Shown here: piece after piece, positions 1-9,981 of the stretch
Position numbering within the stretch: the first letter of the stretch is position 1
How the letters are laid out: each line of letters starts with the position of its first letter
From: Rattus norvegicus
Taxonomy: Eukaryota > Chordata > Mammalia > Rodentia > Muridae
Direction of reading: 5' to 3'
NCBI RefSeq assembly: GCF_036323735.1
Contig: NC_086029.1
Location: 45,762,857 to 45,826,856, forward strand
DNA: 64,000 bases
The notes under the pieces: generated by a model
Seen by the model: the letters and a program-made list of their open reading frames with translations, nothing else
Told to the model about the DNA's origin: nothing
Databases searched by the model: none
Made by a program: the position numbers and the translations under genes

Positions 1-242
1 ACCTACCCATGTCTCCTCTTTCTCCTCTCTTTCTCTTTCTCTCACACAAAATAATTAACAATAATGATGATGATGATGATGAATTAAATATGTATGTGTG
101 CTTTTAACAAAACAATATGTAGGATCTGTGTGCTGGAATTATGAAACATGGATTTGAAACCACAAAATCCCACAGCAGGAACTCAACAGCTAGATTAAGC
201 AATAGGCATGCTCTAGAAGACTAAGTATACTAAGTATCCCGG
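1..242. other. Unassigned AT-rich sequence
   Basis: No gene or recognised repeat is visible. It contains a short (ATG)n run at about 63-83 and a C/T-rich opening. It leads directly into the LTR-like repeat that follows. Confidence 0.5.
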
Positions 243-640
243 CTAGTTCATTCTTTTACTTGACACAAGTTAGAGTTATTTGGGAAGAGGGACTCTCCGT
301 TCAGAAAATGCCTCCCCTAAGATTGGGCCTTAGGCAAATCTGTGGGGCATTTCCTTAGTTAGTGAACAGTGTGGGAGGGGCCAGCCCACTCTGGGCAGTG
401 CTCCTTCTAGTGCTGTGTAAGAAAGAATCCCAAGCAAATCACAGGGGGCAGCCAATCACCCCTGTTCCTCCATGCCATCTGCATCAGTTTCTGCCTGCTG
501 GTTCCCGCCTTGAGTTCTTGGCCTGACTTCCCCAGATGGAGGGGCCACAAGCTTTAAGATGAAGCAAACACTTTCCTCCATGGGGTGCCCTTGGTCCTGG
601 TGTTTCACAGCAGCAACAGAGACCCTAAAGGAGTGAGAAT
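243..640 (+). mobile_element. Rodent LTR-like repeat, probably MaLR class
   Basis: The stretch follows a common rodent interspersed repeat from end to end. It begins with the motif cttgacacaagttagagt, passes through a block ending in gcctgacttcccc, and ends with a block equivalent to gtgtttcacagcagcaac followed by agaccctaa. A related copy occurs on the opposite strand at 54590-54935 and a more diverged one at 37262-37610. The order of blocks and the end motif suggest a solo LTR of the ERVL-MaLR group, but I cannot name the subfamily. No internal retroviral coding sequence is attached. Boundaries are approximate. Confidence 0.6.
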
Positions 641-2110
641 TACAGTTCTCCCGATTGACTCATAGAATAGATGAAATTCCTACCAATGTCTCAACCCAGT
701 TTGACAACACAGAAAGACTGATTGTGAAGAGGAGACGGAAAAGCACGCTGTAGAACAGTTCTGATCTTCCTGACTGAGAAGAAAGCCAGAGGTGCTCACA
801 CTGAGGCTGAGGAATAGCTAAAGAATCCACACACCAGTAGCAGGCAATGAGATAGCTAGGAGCAGACCCACAGCACCATTGATTTCCCACAGCACCAGAA
901 ATTCCAGTTGTAACAGGGTATGCACAAAGCCATTGGAGCACAGAGAGAGAAACTAAAATTCTGGTGCATTATTTTTAAAAATTGAGCTGTAATTCCCATT
1001 CTGAAAAAAAATTATTTTCTAATATAAAATTGAACAGCTTCCGTTCTGTTCTTAATGTGCAATTATCATTTTGCCCATTTCCAGAACATTCCATCACTGG
1101 GAGAGAAACCCATTTGGCTGTGACTCTCCACTTTACACCCCCACCCCCACGCAGCAGCTGAGACTGTACTCTCACAGCCTTTTGTCGTTTGTCTGTTTTA
1201 CGGGAATGTGTGTGTGTGTCCCGGTGTCTACATGCGCACTACATGCCTACATGCCCACAGCTACCGTGGGCATTTCACAGCAATGGAATTATGTGTCATG
1301 TGGCTTTAACCATCATTTTACGTTTGTCTGGCTGTTGCACAGATCAGAAATAACTCAGAAGGCAGCCCTAAGACCCAAAATGGCTCTGTCACCCACCAGT
1401 TCCACCTCGACTGCAGGACATGTAGGGACATAAGGATTTTGAGGACCCTTTGGGGAGAATCCCAAATTGACCGAATTCAGATCCTCAGAAGACCGACCAG
1501 CTTTCAAAAGCAACTCAGTTAACGAGCTGCGGGCCAGGACTAAGCTGCTCACACAGGCCGACTTGGTTTTGTTTCCCCTTTTGTGGTGGGAAAAGGAAGC
1601 TGTGAGCAGATGGGGACCAGTTATGGAAAATGAGCAACATTCGCCTCTTTTTTTTGTTGAAGGTATGCGTCATATGGTTGAAGGTCCTGCTCTCCTGGCT
1701 CTTCACAAACTGCATTTTAAGACGAGGAAACCAAAACTCAGATGTCGTCTGTGATTTCTAAAGTCATGTGCAAATTCTCCTGCTCCCAGATCCCGAGTTC
1801 TCTCTGAGCATGCCTGTCTCCTGCTAAGATCGGTGTCAAAGGCAGATGTGTCCCAGGAACCAGGGAAGCCAGGGTCATATGTTTTAGACTTTAACCTTCA
1901 TAGACGTATAAAGCAAAAAAAAAAAAAAAAAAAAGCAAGCAAACAAAAAAACAAAAACAAAAACCCTCTAACTGCTAATTAAACATATTATTTGCTCTAC
2001 TTATTTCTATTCCAAACTTACTTATAAACTTACAACACACAGTCGGACACACAGCACTGTAAAAGCTCTAACGACTCGGATGCTTGCACAGCCCCTATTG
2101 GCTGCCTACC
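641..2110. other. Unique sequence, no gene recognised
   Basis: About 1.5 kb without a recognisable repeat body. The open frames here are short (120 residues or fewer), overlap on both strands and resemble nothing I know. An A-rich run at about 1914-1970 could be the decayed tail of a retroposed element, but no SINE or gene copy can be recognised upstream of it. Confidence 0.5.
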
Positions 2111-2124
2111 AACCAGCTGGTATT

Positions 2125-2285
2125 GGTTGAGCACCTCCTAGACACCTGGCTCTGGCTAAGACCTTTCCGGACATTCTCTTCATTTCCAGATTACATCCAC
2201 AGTTTGAGGGAGCCTGACTAACAAAACTCAAGACACAGCGTAAGTAAGTGGGCAGCTCAACTCCAGCCCCAGATCAAATCCTCCC
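2125..2285 (+). mobile_element. MIR-like ancient SINE fragment
   Basis: The order gagcacctcctagacacc, a phrase near acattctcttcatttcc, then a segment near acacagcgtaagtaagtgg and a closing ctccagccccagat follows the MIR core in one of its two common orientations, with about the divergence expected in a rodent. MIR elements predate the placental radiation, so this segment is likely alignable in other mammals. Confidence 0.5.
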
Positions 2286-2544
2286 CAAAACCTGTTCTTC
2301 ACAGTCCCTCCAGGGGCGCTGGGTAAAGGGCATAGTGGAAAATAAGAGGAGGAAGGAGGCCTAGTGTCAACATGGCAAGCAGGTCAGCTTCTTCCTTCTC
2401 CTTCCATCATTCCCCTTCCCCTCTCTTTGTTTACTTTTACATGGGAAGAGGGAAAGCTGAGATAAAACATTTCTGGCATCATGAGTAATACTTCAAGACG
2501 CATTTGATTAAATTCTTGAAATGAAGTATATGAAAGAGCAGAAA

Positions 2545-2675
2545 ATGTGCCTGCGTGTGCATAAGCATGCATGTGTGCCCATGTACACTGTGTATGAGCA
2601 TGCCCGTGTGCCCGTGTACATGTACATGAGCATGTATGTTGCCTGGGTGTGCACAAGCATATGTGTAACCACTGA
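2545..2675. repeat. TG/CATG-rich degenerate simple repeat
   Basis: Alternating purine-pyrimidine sequence made of TGTG, GCATG and GTACATG words. It makes the overlapping Cys/His/Thr-rich open frames here meaningless as genes. The base pattern is of the kind that can adopt Z-DNA. Confidence 0.7.
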
Positions 2676-2800
2676 GCTGTAACGGCTGGGCTTCCTTGCA
2701 GTCCTGATATGTTACTTTGTTTCTAAGCGATAACAGAAAGTATCCTGGAGGAATGCAAGCCATAAAGCCTTCAATGCATAGCTTATTGAGGGCATTTAAG

Positions 2801-3010
2801 ATGGGCTGGGGAGTTGGCTCGGCGGTTCAGAACACTTGTTGATCTTGCAGGGGCCAAAGGTTTGATATCCAGCAACTACATGGCAGCTCGTGTTCTTGAA
2901 GATACACAACCCTCATTGAGCTTCTGTGGGCACCGCACAACATAGTTTATATACACACGTGCAGCCAAAAAACCAAAACCTCCTACACATAAAGTGAAAA
3001 TACTTTTAAA
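2801..3010 (+). mobile_element. B2/B3-class SINE
   Basis: The start gggctggggagttggctc matches the tRNA-derived head of rodent B2/B3 elements (a decayed pol III A box). It is followed by a degraded B-box region (aaaggtttgatatccagca), then catggcagctc and a tail near acacataaagtgaaaatac. The divergence indicates an old copy. Confidence 0.75.
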
Positions 3011-3221
3011 ACATGCACTGATTGTGAACATTCAAAGTGGATGTAGGGAAAGTTTCCTCTTGGATTGGAGCTCAGTCTTGAACCAAACGTAAGTCAGGCG
3101 CGTGTCATCTGTTGGACTGCTTCTCCCTGGAATGCTTATCTTGAAATCTTCCAGCCCAGTGTGTTAAAATGTTGCTGTATTTGGAAAGAGGGTTTTCATA
3201 AATATAGGCAAGTTGTCTTTA

Positions 3222-3486
3222 AGACAGACCCTGAAGGGTTGGGGGGAGGAGTCAGTCAGTGAGGTGCCTACTACAGACTTGAGTTCAGACCCTCAGCATC
3301 CAGAGAGAAAGATGGGCAGAAGGACAAGTGCCTGCAATCCTAGCAGAGAGGAAATTTCCTGTGGCCAGAAATTCCTGGTGACTTCCTGGCCCAGCAGGGG
3401 ACCCTGCATTAAAATATAAGGTGGAGAGTAAGAGAGAAAAGGACCCGACAGCAACCTCTGACCTCCACAAGCATGCACATACACAT

Positions 3487-3537
<51 letters not shown>
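3222..3537 (+). mobile_element. tRNA-derived rodent SINE ending in (CA)n
   Basis: Recognisable blocks in order are a degraded tRNA-like head (gttcagaccctcagcatcc), gtgcctgcaatcctagcag, aatataaggtggagagtaag, and cctctgacctccacaagc followed directly by a perfect CA run. The same architecture recurs at 12845-13168 and 21950-22280. I could not settle the subfamily (B2/B4/RSINE class). Confidence 0.65.
3488..3537. repeat. (CA)25 microsatellite
   Basis: Uninterrupted CA dinucleotides for about 50 bases at the 3' end of the preceding SINE. It probably grew from the SINE tail and is likely to vary in length between strains. Confidence 0.95.
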
Positions 3538-3539
<2 letters not shown>

Positions 3540-5490
3540 GATGGGCCTTAATCTAAATATGTCACTACAAGAAGAGGAACTTGTGCACAGACACACAGAG
3601 AGAAGACCACAGTCCAACTCCGAGACTGGGCAATGCAGCTGCTCAAGAAGGGGATGCCAAGAATTTTCAGTTACCACAAACCCCAGAAGATATCAGGAGG
3701 GGTCCAATCCGTGTGGCCTGGAAAATGCCAGGATGTCAGAATTTTGGCAGAACTCTGTAACTGGGCCATGAAACGCCCATGGAATTTTAATATGGCAGCC
3801 CCGCGTAGCTGATTCCGGGGATTTGGGCTGTAAAGGAAGGGTGTTGATCGTGTACTTGGGGAAAGAGGAAGAGAAGTAGCAGTGACACAGGAGGGATGAT
3901 GTGTTCTGGAAAAAGAGGAAGTTTTGACGCATCTACTTTTCTTGTTTTCGTTTTCTTGGAATTCAAAATACTCAGAAAAGGGCTCCTGCAAAGTGGGTGT
4001 TGCAGGCAAGAAAATTGACCCATAAATCTGTCTAGAGGTCTAAAGTTTCATCAAAGTAGGTTAGACACTTTGTAAAACAGAACCAAGCACTGCAAAAATC
4101 ACCAGAGGAATGTAAGTCCATGCCACCAGTGTTAGGCTTTTTAAAGGTGGAACACACTGCAGGGAGTTTCCTCTTGGAGCATTTTCTTCTGATCCTAACC
4201 TGTTGGATGCATTGTCCTCCATTCTGGTGTCTCTGTGGAAACAACACTAGGGGATCTTTAGGTCAGAAATGAAGGAGACCAGGAGAGCATTAGATAATAG
4301 TGATTGGATAGACACACACAAAAAAATGTACACTGTTTGCATAATTTACCTAAAATGCTTGTATAGGGTGCTGGGCAGGTTTCTCCACTGAGTCACCTCT
4401 TGTCCCTGAGAAGAAATGGAGGGGTTTCTCACTGGCTGGTGCACAGGACAGTCCTGGCCAAGGGCAAGGCAGGTGGCTCTGAAGCACTATGTCCTTGGGT
4501 AGTGGCCATGCACTGAGTCTAGCCCTATTCACAAGTTCAATGCCAGGTGGCCTCTGCTTCTGTTTTAGTCCAAGGCCTGCTTTTCCTTCTGACCCAGCGT
4601 CCCATTGACTGAAATGAACAGCATCTGCCCTCTACCAGAGCATGGCAACTTCTCAGAGCTCAGCATATGCCAACACAGCAGCAAACTGTTTTCAAGTTGG
4701 TCTCTTTTATTCTTAGGAGGGAGAAACCCATCGTGTTTTTAGAGGGACGGGTGGGTGGAGTTACTATCAGAGAGATAGGGAGATATTACAAGGGGATCTT
4801 ACGAGGATACTTTCAGAGCAAGCAGAACTGGGGAAGTGTGTCTCAATTCCCTATTAGGTGACAAGAGCCATACCGTCACAGGGGACTAACCACACTGGCC
4901 CTCCTCAGCTCATGGCTCCCTTCCGTCTCTCTCCTCTTCCACATGCCCGCAGGTGAGGATGCGGTTCCCAAGGGTGAACAAATACCTTAATGGTTTCTGG
5001 TTCCCAGTGGAGTTACATTGACCCTACAGAAGATCTGCCAGGCAGAACGTGCATTTCTCAGATTTTAAATGGCCAGAGCACTCATAGTTCTAGCCCCTAC
5101 CTGCTCTCCATCTTCTAACTTCCAGAAATGTGTCCCATTCATCATCCATGCTCAGATCATTGGCAAGGGCTGCTATTGCCCTGTCAGGCCTGTATTCCAG
5201 ATCTGTAACATCCATACCCTGCTGAGGGTCCTTGTCATGCAGAACTCGTCAGTGTCTACACTTCCACCAGAACGAGGCCTGCCTCCATGGTAAGTGAACC
5301 CATTCCACTCTCCTACTTAAAACCTCTGCACTGTTTCCCTAGGGGGATTTAGCACTTCTGAGATCCTGGATGATTCTGCCAGGCCTCCTCCTGTTCCTTA
5401 CCATGAAGCTATATTTCATGCCCTGATCATGAAATTCACTGATAGGTGTTGGAGCTGTTCTCAGATTTTAACCTTCTCCAGCAGCGCCTT
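3540..5490. other. Unique sequence, no gene recognised
   Basis: Nearly 2 kb with no confident repeat. Open frames of 60-112 residues occur on both strands, overlap one another, and lack recognisable domains or clear splice context. Nothing further can be assigned. Confidence 0.5.
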
Positions 5491-5494
5491 TCAG

Positions 5495-5840
5495 GGGATA
5501 TGGTTAGCGTGCGTAATGTCCCCCATAGGCTCATGTGAGTGAACAATTCGTCCCAGCAGGTGGCGCTGTTTGAGGAGTTTATGGAATTGGGGAGGGGATG
5601 GTTGGAGGATTTGGGTCACTGGAGGTGGGGACCGTGAAGATCATACCTACTTCTGGTGCAGCCAGAGCTCTTTGTTCCTGTAGCTACAGGGACATCTGAT
5701 GGCCTCCTAGGATCTTTCTACCTTATGGACTACATTCTCCAAGCCAGGAGCCAGAATAAGCTTCTCCCTAAAGTTGCTTGTATCAGATATCTTATGCTAG
5801 CACATATACGGAATGGCTGTGCCATGGCGAAGGAGCGTGG
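5495..5840 (+). mobile_element. MaLR-type solo LTR (ORR1/MT-like)
   Basis: The order atgtcccccataggctcatg, caggtggcgctgtttgagg, tggaggatttgggtcactgg, and a late block near gccagaataagcttctccct with aaagttgcttgtatcag follows the sense strand of rodent MaLR LTRs. The late block holds the LTR polyadenylation-signal region (aataagc, a degraded AATAAA). No internal region is attached, so it is a solo LTR. Confidence 0.75.
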
Positions 5841-5959
5841 CTTGCTTTAGGATACTATTGCTGTAGCTTTGTTTTAATTTTCCATCTTTATTTGTGTCTT
5901 TCCTGGTAGGATGAATCTCTGTAAAGGTAAGTACCTGTTCGCACAATTCTTCCTTTTTA

Positions 5960-6125
5960 TAAAAAGTGTGTGTGTGTGAGGTTTGTACACATGAGTGTGG
6001 GGGTTTGTGGAGGTCCAAGGCAGGTGTCAGGTCTGAGACCACAGGGCGTTGTGAGCTGCCTGACCTGAGTGGTGGAGACCAAAGTCTGGTCGTGCACAAG
6101 CAACGAGCGCTCCTCGCCTGCACCT
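5960..6125 (-). mobile_element. B3-class SINE, 5' part decayed
   Basis: Read on the minus strand this gives the typical B3 middle and a (CA)n-rich tail. On the plus strand the signature is tgtgtgtgtgag at the left (the tail), then tggaggtccaaggcaggtgtc and a degraded tRNA-like head near 6100-6125. Confidence 0.5.
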
Positions 6126-6770
6126 CAGTTACTATTTGTTGAAACCGGAAGTGTGAGACTCTGTACTCTGTGACTCCTAATTCCTCATTTTAGTTGTTAG
6201 TTTTACTTCCATGCTCCTTATTGCAAGGCTTCGGCTCCCCCACGTAAGAGCCATGTTGTCTCTGCAGCATTTACTGCAAATTCCAGAGAGAGAGAGGCCT
6301 TAGGAACCTCCCCCCACCAACCCACCCACCCACACACACACACATGCCTCGATTAACCCTGCACTATTGCAACAAGGCTCCACTCAGGGCCTCGGCAGAG
6401 ATTATAACAACCCCTGCCCACACAGTCCAATCAAGTCTGCTAGGAGTTAAAGCTGCAAACCAGAGCACAGCAAGCCTCTGGGTGAGGTGCTTGGGCTGGA
6501 ATCCTAGCACAGAGGCAGTGAGCACACATGTGTGCTTGGTCCAGTGCCTGGTGTAAAGCTGACACCCAGCAGGGACTTTGATCTATGTGTTCCCACTTAA
6601 CGGCTTTTCCTATACTGCTGACATCATAGAGCCTCATTGTCATCTTCTGGTTAGACCACTGAATACTCACCAAAAGGCCAGCATAGTTGGAAACCATCCA
6701 CATAAAACAGATAGGTTTTAGTTTCTATGGGTCCAATACCACTTGGAGAAAGGTGGAAAAATATATATGG
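6126..6770. other. Unassigned sequence
   Basis: No gene or clear interspersed repeat. A C/A-rich simple stretch (cccaccaacccacccaccc then CA) lies at about 6310-6345. Confidence 0.45.
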
Positions 6771-6789
6771 AGATAGATAGATGATAGAG

Positions 6790-6829
<40 letters not shown>

Positions 6830-7125
6830 TGATAGATAGAGACATACATACATATACATAGATTCATAGACAGATAGGTGATAGATGATAGATAAATAAT
6901 AGGTAGATGATAGATAAATAGATGATAGATATTATATAGATAAAAGATAGACAAATAGATAAATAGATGATAGATAGATATTACATAGATGATAGATTGA
7001 TGATAGATAGATGATCGATAAGTAGATAAAGATAGATATTATATAGATGATAGACAAATAGATAAGTAGATGATAGATAACAGATAGATGATAGATACAT
7101 AGATCAATGATAGATAGGTAGGTGC
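6771..7125. repeat. Imperfect (GATA)n array, about 350 bp
   Basis: GATA/TAGA tetranucleotides with frequent GATGATA, GATAAATA and TTATATA interruptions. The purest run is about 6799-6830. Open frames reading Tyr-Leu-Ser-Ile repeats on the minus strand are artefacts of this array. Confidence 0.95.
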
Positions 7126-7799
7126 ACAGAGAGATGTCCTCAGTGAAAAGACAGTTAGCTAGTTTCTGCAGCAGCAATAATGTGTTGTTTAAGTAGGCAG
7201 TGTGTTCTGACTTCCTTCCTGAAGGCTGTATAGACTTTAGGTTAACACTTGCCCTTAATGTCTGGAAATCAATCTCTGATGAACTGTCTTAAAGTGCTCC
7301 CCATGACCCTCCCACAAGGATTCCCAGCAATTGCAAGCTCCCTCTCCCCCGTGTGGGCTGCCCCTGTGGTTTGCTGCCAACCAAGGGGCTATGGCAAAGA
7401 TGGCTAGACACAAAAGATTGGTAATTATATATGATTGTCTTATCCATGTGTTCTCCTCCCTCCCCACACACACTGACCTTAAGGAAGTAAGTAGGTCTTC
7501 ACACACTAGGCAATTTCAAACACTAAGGAATGACTAAACATCCCAGAGTCTAGCAAGGCTTGCAATACAATAAGATCCGCAACAAAACAAGTCACTGATC
7601 TTTGAGGCCACAAGGACTTGAATTTTAACAACAGTATGTTAACTTGAAAATGGATCCATTTCCAGTCAAGCCTCAGATGAGTCCCCAACCCCAGCAACAC
7701 CTTCACTGCAGCCTTGTAAGACAAAGACATAAATCCAAACTGTGTCTAAATCCTGACCCAGAGCAGCTGCAAGGGGAGACACTACATCGTTTTAATCAC
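7126..7799. other. Unassigned sequence
   Basis: Ordinary composition, no recognisable repeat and no supported exon. Confidence 0.45.
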
Positions 7800-7929
7800 T
7801 GTGTGTGTGTGTGTGTGCGCCTGTGCATGTGTGTGTGCCTGTGCCTGTGTGTGTGTGCCTGTGTGAATGTGTGTGTGCATTTGTGTGTGCCTGTGTGTGC
7901 ATGTGTGTGTGCCTGTGCACGTGTGTGTG

Positions 7930-7979
<50 letters not shown>
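7800..7979. repeat. (TG)n array with TGTGCC variants, pure at its 3' end
   Basis: About 180 bp of TG dinucleotides. The first two thirds carry regular CCTGTG and GCATG variants, and the last 50 bp (about 7929-7979) is pure TG. This layout suggests an older, mutated array with a younger expanded end. Confidence 0.95.
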
Positions 7980-7980
<1 letters not shown>

Positions 7981-8804
7981 TTTTCTTGCTCCACCAGGGC
8001 AGACAAATTCATCAGGATCTGCACTTCCACTGTTAGTCAGCATCTGCGCTACAAGTGTGCAGTGTATCAAGTGGGCTCTGGGCATAGGACATTGCATAGT
8101 GTTTGCCGTTCGATACAAATACAGCCTGCTGGCAACACCCCACAGACACCCGAACTCTACTGTGACAACAGCTGAGCAAGCACAGCCCTTGCACCATTGA
8201 CCTTGTTTAATGATTTCTCCCATAAAATATTCCTTCTTAGCCAGATTAAATGTTCCTGACAGAACAACCTTATTTACTGAGGTCATTGTACCTACACATG
8301 CTCTCGCCGTTTTAATAAAGTTACTGACGAGCTTCAAGTTCCTGAACGAAGTTTGAGACATCTTGCATTATAAAAGAAGACAGAACTTGGAAGCAACCAG
8401 TCTCAGGACATAAAATGAAGCTATTTTTTCAGGCTTCCGATCGATGTTTGCCAGAAGTCTTTGGGCAAACTAGGTTGGCCATATAAGAAATACCATCTTT
8501 TAATGAAATAGACTATTATGAATTTAAATAGCAAATTAATAGGATGATTATGTGCATTGTACACTGTGGTTAAATGATTCTATATGTCTGCAGTGGAATA
8601 ATTAGAACTGTCTTGGGTTTTAGTGACTGTGGATTTTGTGGTTAATAGTGTTGTCTGGTCTTGTTATAACAGTTGTTTGGGTGTATAAGTATCTCTGTAG
8701 GTGATTCACAGACAAGTTCCAGGTCACTAGAGCATAGCCACAGGAATCTATGGCACTGGTCAGCACCAGGCACGGGACACTTCTCACACCCCCTCTTGGT
8801 TTTC
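7980..8804. other. Unique sequence, no gene recognised
   Basis: About 800 bp without a repeat match. The interval 8200-8380 is AT-rich, retains several CpGs and contains TATAAAAG at 8369. A minus-strand open frame covers 8361-7980 before running into the TG array, but its product is unrecognised and its downstream third is pure dinucleotide translation. Confidence 0.5.
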
Positions 8805-9320
8805 AGCTTTTCTTTCTTTCTTTCTCTCTTTCTTTCTTATTTATTTTTATCGGATATTTTATGTATTTACATTTCAAATGTTATCCCCTTTGCCTCCCCA
8901 CTTCCCTCTGCTATGCAGATGCTCCCACTCCCACCCACCCACTCCCGCCTCAATGCCCTAGCATTCCCCTACACTGGGTTATTGAACTTTCACAGGACCA
9001 AGGGCGGCCTCTCCTCCTATTGATGCTGGACAGTGCCATCCTCTGCTAAATATGCTGCTGGAGCCATGGGTCCCTTCATGTGTAGTCTTTGGTTGGTGAT
9101 TTAGTCCCTGGGAGCTCTGGGGAATTCAGTTGGTTGATATTTTTTTCTTCCTTTGGGGTTACAAACCCCTTCATTTCCTTCAGTTCTTTCTCTAACTCCT
9201 CCACTGGGGTCCCCATGCTCAGTCCAATGGTTGGCTGCAAGCATCCTCAGCTGTATCAGTACGGCTCTGGTAGAGCCTCTCAGGAGACATCCATATCAGG
9301 TTTTCAGCTTTTCTTGTGAG
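8805..9320 (-). mobile_element. Truncated LINE-1 3' end
   Basis: The left edge is a T-rich (TTTC)n block, which is the poly(A) end of a minus-strand element. It is followed by the rodent L1 3' signature atttacatttcaaatgttat and, further on, blocks such as ggttggctgcaagcatcctc and gagcctctcaggagac. Only about 500 bp of the 3' portion is present, the usual outcome of 5'-truncated retrotransposition. A second copy at 21510-21870 covers the first two thirds of the same region. Confidence 0.85.
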
Positions 9321-9499
9321 TCAAAGACCAGCTTCTATCTCATAAGCAAAGACCAAAATATGTTTCCTGAGTCTAGAGATCCTTTCTGTAACGTAAAAGG
9401 ACGTAAAAGGAAGACGGGAATGTCCTTCCTCTATAGGAAATGTAAACTTTGCCTCTTGGAAATTAACTGTTTTTTTTTAAATTTTTGTTCCTTTAATGT
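9321..9499. other. Unassigned sequence with a 9-bp tandem
   Basis: Contains acgtaaaagg twice in direct tandem at about 9390-9410 and a T run near 9471. No gene is visible. Confidence 0.4.
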
Positions 9500-9713
9500 G
9501 TATTTATTTTTATGTTATATGCATTTGTTGAGCGAATGTATGTGTACCATGTGCATGGATGAGTCTGCCAATGTCAGAGAAAAGCTCTGGATCTCCTCAA
9601 ACTGGATTTACAGGTGGTGGCCAAACTCCATGTGGGTGCTTGGGACCGAACCCAGGTCCACTGTAAAAGCAGTAAGTTCTCTTACGCACTAAACTAGCTC
9701 TTCAAGCCCAGCT
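9500..9713 (-). mobile_element. B3-class SINE
   Basis: On the plus strand the right half reads ccatgtgggtgcttgggac then cgaacccaggtccactg, followed by the inverted tRNA-like head ending cttcaagccc. This is a typical minus-strand B3. The left part is the AT-rich tail. Confidence 0.8.
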
Positions 9714-9794
9714 CTGGTATATTTTTTTTTAAAAATGCATATTCATATGGTTGCTTTCTCTGGAGTAAGTGTTATATATTTTTAGACTTTACTT

Positions 9795-9981
9795 TGAATC
9801 GTCTGTGTGTGAAGCGGGGATGTTCGTATGAGTGCAGGCCCCCATGGTGGCCATAGAGGGTGCTGCGTCTTGTGGACTTGGAGTCACAGGCACTTGTAAA
9901 CCATCCAACAAGCCGCTGACCACTGAACTCAGGCCCTCTGCTTGTGTGCGCTTCTAATGTCTAAGCCACCTCTCAGACCCC
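9795..9981 (-). mobile_element. Diverged B3-class SINE
   Basis: Shares the minus-strand B3 layout: a gtgtgtgaagc tail region, tggccatagagggtgctg, then cactgaactcaggccctctg and an end at aagccacctctcagaccc. It lies 80 bp from the previous SINE in the same orientation. Confidence 0.65.

Noticed and set aside
6771..7125. Membrane-protein-like Tyr/Leu/Ile frames
   Set aside because: They are translations of GATA repeats on the minus strand and of TATC repeats at 22281-22540.
7792..8361. 189-codon minus-strand open frame
   Set aside because: About a third is translated TG/CA repeat. The rest has no recognisable domain, no poly(A) or duplication suggesting a processed gene copy, and no splice context.
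8369..8376. TATAAAAG as a promoter
   Set aside because: An isolated TATA-like word in AT-rich DNA, with no downstream exon, initiator or CpG signal.
8805..9320. Intact or active LINE-1
   Set aside because: Only about 500 bp of the 3' end is present, with no ORF1, no reverse transcriptase domain and no 5' promoter. The same holds for 21510-21870.
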